A stretch of 11,567 bases of DNA from CAZTLI01 sp964614375 (lineage in GTDB: Bacteria; Chloroflexota; Anaerolineae; Aggregatilineales; Phototrophicaceae). This document shows, in pieces, positions 6,331 through 11,567 of the stretch. The DNA is taken from NCBI GenBank assembly GCA_964614375.1, contig CAZTLI010000146.1, positions 1 through 11,567 of the forward strand, in the 5' to 3' direction. The position numbers and the translations under genes were made by a program. The first letter of the stretch is position 1. The number at the start of each line of letters is the position of its first letter. The notes below the pieces were generated by a model. It did not search any database. It worked only from the letters and a program-made list of their open reading frames with translations, and had not been told where the DNA came from.

Positions 6331-7203
6331 TTATGCTCCGGTGCTATTCGTGCTGCTAGTGGTCGATGGCTTGCCAGCGGTTTCGCCGACAGGTTTGCCA
6401 CCCAGCACAAAGCGGACAATGGCCTCTGCCACACCGCCGGCATCATTGGTTGCGACAACGTGGTCAGCGGCGGCTTTCAGTTTTTCGTCGGCATTACCCA
6501 CAGCCACACCGATTCCCGCCACTTCAAGCATGGCGATGTCATTTTCGCCATCGCCTAAGGCCAAGACATTCTCTGGTGCGATACCCATGTCTTTTAGAAG
6601 GCGTTTGAGCGTTGTGCCTTTGGATGCGCCCGGTGGCAGCACCTCGACCATAGATGGCACTTGTGCTTGCGTCAACGCTGCCGAGCCGTTGAGCTGCATA
6701 CTCAACTGCCAGCGCAGGGCTTTGATTCGTTTCGGGTCGCCCCAGAGCATCAATTTGTTGAGGGGCATGTCGTCAACAATGTTCTGTATCGGCCCAATGG
6801 CTTCTGGCATGGGTTCACCATAGGCGATCAGGGTTTCTGATACCGCATTTTCTGACCGTATCAGAATACGCCCGCCCGCATATGCCACGACGACAAAGCC
6901 CCGGTCTTCGGCAAACGTAATAACCTGCCGCACAAGGGCCGCGTCCAGCGTTTGTTGATAGCGCAGTGTGCCGTCACTTTCATAGACCGCCAACCCCTGT
7001 AAGAAGATTCCGGGACTTTTCAAGCCCAAACGGTCAATGATGGATTGGGCAGAAGCGCGCGTTTTGCCTGTCGCCAAGACCACCTGCACGCCTTTATCAA
7101 TCGCGGCTTTGAGCGCGGCTTCGGTGCGGGCTGAGAGTTCGTGTTTACTATCGAGGAGTGTGCCGTCCAGATCGACAGCAATGAGTTTGATTTCGTTTGT
7201 CAT
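6331..7203 (-). CDS. Cof-type HAD-IIB family hydrolase (sugar or nucleotide phosphatase)
   Basis: A Mg2+-dependent phosphatase of the haloacid dehalogenase superfamily, subclass IIB. Motif I is D11-L-D13-G-T, motif II is T44 in LATGKT, motif III is K195 in PPGASKG, and motif IV is G217-D218-G-E-N-D222. The cap region at about 85-185 has the size expected for the C2 (Cof/YidA) type. The 290-residue length includes a Thr/Ser-rich tail (about 271-290) that looks disordered. The start follows AGCAGGACA. It lies between rmlA and rmlB with 49 nt and 2 nt gaps, so it is co-expressed with dTDP-sugar synthesis. A role in sugar-phosphate supply or housekeeping is inferred only from position; the substrate is unknown. 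Confidence 0.92.
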   Translation of the reverse strand: MTNEIKLIAVDLDGTLLDSKHELSARTEAALKAAIDKGVQVVLATGKTRASAQSIIDRLGLKSPGIFLQGLAVYESDGTLRYQQTLDAALVRQVITFAEDRGFVVVAYAGGRILIRSENAVSETLIAYGEPMPEAIGPIQNIVDDMPLNKLMLWGDPKRIKALRWQLSMQLNGSAALTQAQVPSMVEVLPPGASKGTTLKRLLKDMGIAPENVLALGDGENDIAMLEVAGIGVAVGNADEKLKAAADHVVATNDAGGVAEAIVRFVLGGKPVGETAGKPSTTSSTNSTGA

Positions 7204-7252
7204 TGTCCTGCTCTTGATACCTAACCAATCGTCATTTAATCCATGTGAGATG

Positions 7253-8326
7253 TTATACGACCCAGATGCGGCTGTTGTCGCCGATATTCATCTTCAGGGC
7301 GCGGGGTTTGTGGTCGTCACGTTTGACTGTGGCATAACGCCCGATAAGGCTGTCTTGCAAACGCACATCGACAATATCGACCACACGACTGTATTCCAGC
7401 ACAATGCTGCGCTCGATTTCACTATTTTCGATGGCGACATTGTGGTAAATGCTGGTGAAGGGGCCGATGTAACTGTCGCGAATGATGGTGTTCTCGCCGA
7501 TGATTGACGGGCCACGCACCATGCTATTGATGATTTGTGCGCCCGCTTCGACAGTCACGCGCGAATCGACCTGTGAATCTTCAATGGTGGCGCTGGGCGC
7601 AATGTTTGGCGTCAGTTCTTCCAAAACATGGCTGTTGGCTTCCAGCATGTCGATGGGCTTCCCGGTATCAATCCACCACCCCTGATGCACATGCGGATAC
7701 ACACTATAACCCGCGTTTATCAGCCATTGAATCGCGTCGGTAATTTCGTATTCGCCGCGTGCAGACGGTGCGATTGCGTTGACGGCTTCAAAGATATGGT
7801 GGTCGAACATATAGATTCCAACCAGGGCGAGATTACTCGGCGGGTCTTTGGGCTTTTCAATGAGTTGTTCGATGCTGTGGTCGGGGCGCAGTTTGGCGAC
7901 GCCATAGGACGAGGGATTTTCGACAGCTTTCAGCACAATTTGACTATTCCAGTCATTATTGGCGAAGTCTGTAATCAGGCCGCTGATTCCGCCCTGAATG
8001 ACGTTATCCCCCAGAAACATCACAAAGCGGTCATCGCCTAAAAAATCGTGCGAAATTTTTACGGCGTGTGCCAGACCATCGGGGCTATCCTGTGGAATAT
8101 AGGTGATGTTGACGCCCCATCGACTGCCATCGTTTAGTGCTTCGCGAATTTCCGGGCCAGTTTGCCCGATGACCACACCAATTTCAGTCACGCCTGCATC
8201 GCGGATGGTCTCAATCACACGCACCAACACGGGCTTGTTTGCCACGGGAATCAACTGTTTGGCGCGTGTGTAGGTGAGGGGATACAATCGCGTCCCTTTA
8301 CCACCGCTGAGAATCAGACCTTTCAT
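7253..8326 (-). CDS. rmlA: Glucose-1-phosphate thymidylyltransferase, long form
   Basis: Couples dTTP and glucose 1-phosphate to dTDP-glucose, the entry step to dTDP-deoxysugars. The N-terminal nucleotidyltransferase domain (1-240) opens with LILSGGKGTRLYPLT (4-18) and KQLIPVANKP, followed by FLGDN with the metal-binding D107, IEKPK (157-161) and WWIDTGKP (217-224). Residues about 242-335 show hexapeptide periodicity (for example IAPSATIEDS, VTVEAGAQI, IIGENTIIRDS), a left-handed beta-helix. At 357 residues it matches the long RmlA form known from actinobacteria, archaea and Chloroflexota rather than the short enterobacterial enzyme of about 290. It is the first gene of the operon, with a GGAG 11 nt before the ATG and an extended -10 promoter about 70 nt upstream. 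A UTP-using specificity cannot be excluded from sequence alone. Confidence 0.93.
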   Translation of the reverse strand: MKGLILSGGKGTRLYPLTYTRAKQLIPVANKPVLVRVIETIRDAGVTEIGVVIGQTGPEIREALNDGSRWGVNITYIPQDSPDGLAHAVKISHDFLGDDRFVMFLGDNVIQGGISGLITDFANNDWNSQIVLKAVENPSSYGVAKLRPDHSIEQLIEKPKDPPSNLALVGIYMFDHHIFEAVNAIAPSARGEYEITDAIQWLINAGYSVYPHVHQGWWIDTGKPIDMLEANSHVLEELTPNIAPSATIEDSQVDSRVTVEAGAQIINSMVRGPSIIGENTIIRDSYIGPFTSIYHNVAIENSEIERSIVLEYSRVVDIVDVRLQDSLIGRYATVKRDDHKPRALKMNIGDNSRIWVV

Positions 8327-8328
8327 AA

Positions 8329-8352
8329 ATGTGTTTGCTCCATGTGTTTACT
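8329..8352. repeat. Imperfect 11-nt direct repeat in the rmlA leader
   Basis: ATGTGTTTGCT (8329-8339) and ATGTGTTTACT (8342-8352) differ at one base and are spaced by 13 nt. On the rmlA strand they read AGTAAACACAT and AGCAAACACAT and enclose the ribosome binding site region. Confidence 0.35.
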
Positions 8353-8397
8353 GTATCGCACGCCGTAGTTTGGTGAGATACCCAACATGCCTATCGC

Positions 8398-8406
8398 ATT
8401 ATACCA
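8398..8406 (-). promoter_or_regulatory. Extended -10 promoter of the rml operon
   Basis: The minus strand reads TGGTATAAT, a perfect TATAAT with the TGn extension. The expected start site is near 8391, giving a leader of about 65 nt to the rmlA ATG. The -35 position (8421-8426) is ATAGCC, not consensus, which an extended -10 can tolerate. A short palindrome CGGC-TAT-GCCG (8420-8430) overlaps this -35 position and might be an operator. Confidence 0.6.
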
Positions 8407-8461
8407 ATGATTTTACATGCGGCTATGCCGACCTATTGCTTCTCTAAAATTGATTGGCCTG

Positions 8462-8489
8462 TTGACAATCATAAAAATTTAATTAAACT
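8462..8489 (+). promoter_or_regulatory. Promoter of the metallophosphoesterase gene
   Basis: A perfect TTGACA (8462-8467) is followed after 16 nt by TAAACT (8484-8489, 4 of 6 matches to TATAAT). The expected start site is near 8496, about 36 nt before the ATG. The sequence from 8468 to 8521 is about 89 percent A+T. Confidence 0.5.
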
Positions 8490-8507
8490 TGATTTAATCA
8501 TTTAAAT
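8478..8507. repeat. Cluster of AT-rich palindromes over the promoter
   Basis: Three perfect dyads lie side by side: TTTAATTAAA (8478-8487), TGATT-T-AATCA (8490-8500) and ATTTAAAT (8500-8507). They cover the -10 box and the likely start site of the downstream gene. They may be operator half-sites, or may arise by chance in such AT-rich sequence. Confidence 0.35.
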
Positions 8508-8531
8508 TAATTCAAAGATAATTGGCTGATT

Positions 8532-9287
8532 ATGCAAATCGCACTCATTTCGGATATTCATGGCAACCTCGTCGCGCTGGAAGCGGCAATGGCAGCAATT
8601 GACGCGCTGCACGTAGACCACCTTGTCTGTCTGGGGGATGTTGCCTCAATGGGCGCGCAACCACATGAAACACTACGTTATTTAGCGAACCGGAATTTTT
8701 CAATGGTTATGGGCAATACGGACGCCAATTTGCTGAATCCGCCCGCACTACCCGACAATGCCAATGAGTTCGTCCAACGTTTTATCACAATGAATGGCTG
8801 GTGTGCCGCACAATTGACAACCGAAGACCGGAACTTCATCCAGTCGTTTCAACCCACAATCACGCTTCCGCTTGCAAATGGGCGCGACTTGTTATGCTTT
8901 CATGGGTCGCCGCGCAGCTATGATGACATCATCCGGGCGACGACGACGAATGATGAGTTAGCAACCTGTTTTGAAGGCACATCGGCATGGCTGTTAGCAG
9001 GGGGACATACGCACGACCCGTTGTGGCGGCGCTGCGGTCAGTCGTGGATTATCAATCCCGGTAGTGTTGGCCTGCCTGTTGATTTTCTGGAAGATGGACA
9101 GGCGGTCAATATCCCGCGTGCAGAATTTGCGGTGATTGATGTCACGGGAGATCGATTCAACATCACATTTCGGCATGTGGCGTATGACCCCGAACCGTTA
9201 CTACAGGCTATTCGTGATCGTGAAATGCCATACAGCGATTGGTTTATCAATGAATGGCGACGCGCCGATGGCACATCGATTGTGTGA
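8532..9287 (+). CDS. Calcineurin-like metallophosphoesterase (YfcE/DUF2-type)
   Basis: A two-metal phosphodiesterase or phosphatase, probably cytoplasmic because no signal peptide is present. All metal ligands are visible: D8 and H10 in SDIHGN, D36 in LGD, N62 in MGNTD, H124 in CFHGSP, and H159 and H161 in GGHTH. INPGSVGLP (174-182) is the conserved closing motif of the family. The length of 251 residues is typical. The ATG at 8532 begins directly with MQIALISDIHGN, so no other start is plausible, but no strong ribosome binding site precedes it. The gene stands alone, divergent from the rml operon. The protein has no lysine. Substrates in this family range from cyclic nucleotides to phosphoproteins and cannot be told from sequence. 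Confidence 0.93.
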   Translation: MQIALISDIHGNLVALEAAMAAIDALHVDHLVCLGDVASMGAQPHETLRYLANRNFSMVMGNTDANLLNPPALPDNANEFVQRFITMNGWCAAQLTTEDRNFIQSFQPTITLPLANGRDLLCFHGSPRSYDDIIRATTTNDELATCFEGTSAWLLAGGHTHDPLWRRCGQSWIINPGSVGLPVDFLEDGQAVNIPRAEFAVIDVTGDRFNITFRHVAYDPEPLLQAIRDREMPYSDWFINEWRRADGTSIV

Positions 9288-9303
9288 GAATCGTTTTGAA
9301 TTA

Positions 9304-9324
9304 ACCTATCATTTGCAGATAGGT
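9304..9324 (+). terminator. Hairpin after the metallophosphoesterase gene
   Basis: ACCTATC-ATTTGCA-GATAGGT is a perfect 7-bp stem with a 7-nt loop, 16 nt after the stop codon. It is followed by CAAAAAC, not a T run, so it may be an RNA 3' end stabiliser or a factor-dependent terminator rather than an intrinsic one. Confidence 0.35.
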
Positions 9325-9406
9325 CAAAAACATTGAATCAATATGAGGTGAATCCATCGATTGTGTTCTACCGCAACCCCGCAAGGCGGTTTATGCGTGT
9401 AACATA

Positions 9407-9444
9407 TAAGGTCATCCAACACTTTTAGGCATTGGATGACCTTA
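9407..9444. repeat. 13-bp perfect inverted repeat (strong hairpin)
   Basis: TAAGGTCATCCAA (9407-9419) and TTGGATGACCTTA (9432-9444) are exact reverse complements separated by 12 nt. Neither strand has a T run after the stem, so it is not a classic terminator. It might be a structured RNA, a protein-binding site or a small mobile-element remnant. Confidence 0.7.
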
Positions 9445-9549
9445 GGGATACAGTTATCTCAACCCCTCACGCCGAGACACCTGCACTGTAACGCAAGCTG
9501 ACGTGAATAGGGTGTTAGAGAGCGATGAGATTCACATTAATGGGAGATG

Positions 9550-9580
9550 AGCGGGCGACAATCTTACAAATTTGCCCGCT
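9550..9580 (-). terminator. Hairpin at the end of the tyrosine kinase operon
   Basis: AGCGGGC (9550-9556) pairs with GCCCGCT (9574-9580), a GC-rich 7-bp stem with a 17-nt loop. It begins at the stop codon of the 58-residue membrane protein. There is no T run downstream on the minus strand (CATCTCCC), so intrinsic termination is uncertain. Confidence 0.4.
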
Positions 9581-9756
9581 TAACGACCCAAAACAAGCGC
9601 GAGGATGACAATCAGCCCGGCAAGTCCGAGCAACCACCACGCCCACTGTGTCCCACCAGTAATCGGTGGCAATGCGGATTTCGAGGGCTGGCTGCGCGGA
9701 AGGGCTTCCCACGTTTTTACGGAATCAGGGTCAGGTGGCAGCTCTTTGTGTGGCAT
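9580..9756 (-). CDS. Small single-pass membrane protein (58 aa), unknown function
   Basis: An ATG at 9756 opens a 58-codon frame closed by TAA at 9582-9580. The product begins MPHKELPPDPDSVKTWEALP, continues with a Pro/Ser-rich soluble part to about residue 36, and ends in one transmembrane helix (about 38-57: WAWWLLGLAGLIVILALVLG) closed by Arg58. The Trp-rich helix entry and final basic residue are typical of a genuine tail-anchored or single-pass protein rather than a chance frame. A weak AGAAG lies just upstream. It starts 34 nt after the stop of the four-TM protein in the same direction, so it is probably the last gene of that operon. Two other frames over the same DNA look like noise. 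Function not recognised; a partner role to the four-TM protein is inference. Confidence 0.72.
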   Translation of the reverse strand: MPHKELPPDPDSVKTWEALPRSQPSKSALPPITGGTQWAWWLLGLAGLIVILALVLGR

Positions 9757-9790
9757 AACTTCTAATCACGACTGACTATTTTTAACTTTA

Positions 9791-10489
9791 CTATTCGCGC
9801 GCGGCCCATAATGCCAATTCATAAGCAGCGTCGATGCGAAGATGGAGTCGGGTCGTGAAGCGCCGAATCACCAACCGTGAATAGGTGTTGAACACGGTGA
9901 GCGATAGCACAAAGACCAGCACGACCCCCAGCAGCCCACGCCCGTGTTCATTGACGGCACTGAAGATAATCCAGGTCATCGCTGCCAGCGCCGCGCTATT
10001 GATGATAGCGATAAACATTTGATATGTGCCGGTTGGGAACAACCATAAATACCACTTCATTGGCACTTCCGCAGGCTGCACGCGATGTTCCTGGACAAAT
10101 CGTGAGTATACAGGCGGCACATCAATTTGCAGGTGGGTGATGAGATAATAGCGAATCGAATCGACTGCATGGGCGAAGCGTTGAGCATGGGCATAACGTC
10201 CCGCAAGTGCGGATAGATAGACCGACCCGACTATCGCCGCGAAGAATAGCAATCCAACCAGTGTCAGCCGTGAACCGACCACATCCGCCGCTGTCTGTGG
10301 ACTCAACTGCACCACCACAATCACACCACCGACGACTGCCGTAATGAATGTCAGATAGAAATTGAACACGCTCTGAATATTGGCCTGTGCTTGCGAATAC
10401 AACCCCAGCAGGCGATCCATCTCTTGGGTCAGAAAAGCGACTTCCCGGTCATCTAAAAGCTGTGGTAGGGTATCTGTTGTCGTCATCAT
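9791..10489 (-). CDS. Four-TM integral membrane protein, unknown function
   Basis: A 232-residue protein I do not recognise. It has an N-terminal hydrophilic amphipathic segment (about 10-40), TM helices at about 44-62 and 76-96, a soluble loop of some 55 residues with several His/Arg/Tyr (about 97-152), TM helices at about 155-177 and 185-203, and a basic C-terminal helix (SRLVIRRFTTRLHLRID). The 2+2 TM arrangement with both ends probably cytoplasmic is inferred from basic residues. There are two adjacent ATG codons at the start; GTGAG upstream can serve either. It starts 4 nt after the stop of the alpha/beta hydrolase, indicating translational coupling. Only one lysine is present. The context is a tyrosine kinase operon, so a link to surface polymer handling is possible but unproven. 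Confidence 0.8.
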   Translation of the reverse strand: MMTTTDTLPQLLDDREVAFLTQEMDRLLGLYSQAQANIQSVFNFYLTFITAVVGGVIVVVQLSPQTAADVVGSRLTLVGLLFFAAIVGSVYLSALAGRYAHAQRFAHAVDSIRYYLITHLQIDVPPVYSRFVQEHRVQPAEVPMKWYLWLFPTGTYQMFIAIINSAALAAMTWIIFSAVNEHGRGLLGVVLVFVLSLTVFNTYSRLVIRRFTTRLHLRIDAAYELALWAARE

Positions 10490-10493
10490 GCAC

Positions 10494-11147
10494 TCACTTT
10501 CGGCTGTTCAGCGAATGCGAAAACAGCCAATCGTACACATCAGGATTGTTGTAAGTCGCTGTCCATGAGTCATGCCGCAAATCAGGATAAACTGTCAAGC
10601 GCACCGCGCCACCACAGGCATTAACCGCATCAACCATAGCCTGTGTTTCGGATAGAGGTACAACGCTATCCTGTTCACCATGAAACGCCCAGATCGGTAA
10701 TGACTTCAGGTTGCAGGCCGACTCAACATCACCACCCCCACAAATAGGCACGACTGCCGCGAACTTTTCCGGGTGGCGCGCCGCCATGTGCCATGCCTGA
10801 TACCCGCCCATGCTCAACCCTGTCAGATAGACATGATCCCCGTCCACACGGTAGCGCGTTAGACAATCCTCCCACAAGGCGAACAGGGAGTCGGTGTGGT
10901 CTGTCCACCATGTTTCTGCTGGACATTGGGGTGAGACGACGATAAACGGCAGGTCGTCGTGATCGAGTTTCTGTGCCAATCCCTGTGTGCGGAGCAGCGT
11001 CAGGTCATCGCCGCGTTCGCCAGCACCATGCAGGAACAGGATGAACGCCCATTTTTTAGCTGTGTCTGCATCATAATCAGGCGGTAGATACAGCAAATAG
11101 GGGACATCGAACAGGTCGGTTTTGAAACGACGGTCGTGTTGAGTCAT
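10494..11147 (-). CDS. Alpha/beta hydrolase (esterase, feruloyl-esterase/prolyl-oligopeptidase-like)
   Basis: A 217-residue serine hydrolase without signal peptide, so probably cytoplasmic. The oxyanion region is FLHGAGERG (38-46). The nucleophile is S112 in GLSMGG, the acid is D160 in HGEQD, and the base is H192 in RHDSW; order and spacing fit the alpha/beta hydrolase fold. The HGAGERG plus GLSMGGYQAW combination is typical of the PHB depolymerase/feruloyl esterase-like group, often annotated as phospholipase/carboxylesterase or dienelactone hydrolase. No Shine-Dalgarno sequence is visible before the ATG, which lies 3 nt after the stop of the kinase gene, so translational coupling is likely. 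A role in removing acyl groups from glycans would fit the neighbours but is inference. Confidence 0.9.
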   Translation of the reverse strand: MTQHDRRFKTDLFDVPYLLYLPPDYDADTAKKWAFILFLHGAGERGDDLTLLRTQGLAQKLDHDDLPFIVVSPQCPAETWWTDHTDSLFALWEDCLTRYRVDGDHVYLTGLSMGGYQAWHMAARHPEKFAAVVPICGGGDVESACNLKSLPIWAFHGEQDSVVPLSETQAMVDAVNACGGAVRLTVYPDLRHDSWTATYNNPDVYDWLFSHSLNSRK

Positions 11148-11150
11148 GGG

Positions 11151-11567
11151 CTAAGAATAGGTACTGGCGCTGGAAGCGCGCGGCGCATTCGTCAGTACCG
11201 CGCCGACCACCCGCACATGCACACGTTCGAGTGCTTCGCGCGCCTGTGCTGCATGGTCACGGCGTGTATATCCCGCACGCACGACCAGGAGTGTCCCGTC
11301 TAATTTTACGCCGAGCAGCGCCGCATCGGTTGCCGCCAGTACAGGCGGACTGTCGAACAGCACATAGGCTGCGCGCGCTTTCAAGACGCCGATAATTTCT
11401 TTCATCCGTTGACTGCTGAGGACATCGGCTGGATTCGGCGGTAATTCACCCGCAGGCAGCAGTTGCAGATTTTCAATGCCCGTATCGACCAGCGGCGGTG
11501 TAGACAATGCGGTATCGTCCAGAATCATCGTTGTCAGGCCGCGTGTGTTATCCACACCCCAGATGTT
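11151..11567 (-). CDS. CpsD/CapB-type tyrosine kinase (BY-kinase), C-terminal part
   Basis: The frame is open to the right window edge, starting ...NIWGVDNTRGLTTMILDD, so the N-terminus with Walker A lies outside the window. A GTG at 11555 is internal and not a start. The visible 138 residues carry ELPPNPADVLSSQRMKEII, the classic CpsD/Wzc segment, then a hydrophobic Walker B-type strand YVLFDSPPV, ATDAALLGVKLDGTLLVVRAG, and a final VVGAVLTNAP, where the family usually has GVVLN. This enzyme family phosphorylates itself and partner proteins to control export and chain length of capsular or exopolysaccharides, with a Wzz-like membrane partner. The C-terminal tail is very short (ASSASTYS) with one tyrosine instead of the usual tyrosine cluster. 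It is upstream of the hydrolase and the membrane proteins in one operon. Confidence 0.9.
   Translation of the reverse strand, partial: NIWGVDNTRGLTTMILDDTALSTPPLVDTGIENLQLLPAGELPPNPADVLSSQRMKEIIGVLKARAAYVLFDSPPVLAATDAALLGVKLDGTLLVVRAGYTRRDHAAQAREALERVHVRVVGAVLTNAPRASSASTYS

Larger units (their letters stand above)
9288..9579. other. Intergenic region of about 290 nt without a recognisable gene
   Basis: No reading frame with protein-like character was found on either strand. It contains three perfect inverted repeats (9304-9324, 9407-9444, 9550-9580) and a weak ACCGC/GCGGT pair near 9370-9391. No tRNA or recognised riboswitch was seen. Confidence 0.6.

Noticed and set aside
6068..6823. Long open frame on the plus strand opposite rmlB and the HAD gene (251 codons)
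   Set aside because: It spans the junction of two well-supported minus-strand genes, has low-complexity Ser/Pro/Ala composition and no recognisable domain; it is a shadow of codon use on the other strand.
9360..9400. Possible tRNA or riboswitch in the intergenic region
   Set aside because: Only a weak ACCGC/GCGGT pairing was found; no T-loop, anticodon arm or known riboswitch core.
9515..9765. Two overlapping 65- and 72-codon frames, minus and plus, in the 9.5-9.8 kb region
   Set aside because: The 58-codon minus frame at 9580-9756 has a convincing membrane helix and operon position; the others have no protein-like features.
9791..10489. Four-TM protein as a SLATT-like effector of a defence system
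   Set aside because: The 2+2 TM layout is only loosely similar, and no nucleotide cyclase, SMODS or nuclease partner is present nearby.

Overview
This window is a chromosomal stretch of moderate GC, most likely from a filamentous or mesophilic member of the Chloroflexota (Anaerolineae-like). That placement is an inference from the gene types: compact secreted M1 peptidases with an ALETQT motif, a long-form RmlA, a CpsD/CapB-type tyrosine kinase and a pRiA4b ORF-3-like zinc protein. No rRNA, tRNA, CRISPR array, insertion sequence or phage gene was seen.

Layout. (1) Positions 1-847, minus strand: a membrane-anchored protein of unknown function, followed 3 nt later by the start of a histidine phosphatase that runs off the left edge. 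(2) Positions 919-4328, plus strand: two tandem paralogous secreted M1 metallopeptidases. The second carries about 140 extra residues inside the catalytic domain. An AT-rich convergent intergenic region with a strong hairpin follows. (3) Positions 4529-5248, minus strand: a protein with zinc-finger-like clusters at both ends and a pRiA4b ORF-3-like core. Its leader contains a textbook terminator hairpin that ends the preceding operon. (4) Positions 5303-8326, minus strand: the operon rmlA - Cof-type HAD phosphatase - rmlB, making dTDP-4-keto-6-deoxyglucose for cell-surface sugars, with an extended -10 promoter upstream. (5) Positions 8532-9287, plus strand: a divergent metallophosphoesterase with a TTGACA promoter in a very AT-rich patch. 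(6) Positions 9288-9579: non-coding, holding several perfect inverted repeats. (7) Positions 9580-11567, minus strand: a tightly packed operon reading CpsD-like tyrosine kinase (partial), alpha/beta hydrolase, four-TM protein of unknown function, and a 58-residue single-TM protein.

Together the window mixes extracellular proteolysis with exopolysaccharide or surface-glycan functions (dTDP-sugar supply, BY-kinase control of polymer export). I do not see an unambiguous new defence or mobile system. The points most worth checking are the insertion in the second M1 peptidase, the almost lysine-free proteins, the matching promoter boxes 45 nt upstream of two unrelated genes (one overlapping a terminator), and the small-membrane-protein/four-TM pair behind the tyrosine kinase.
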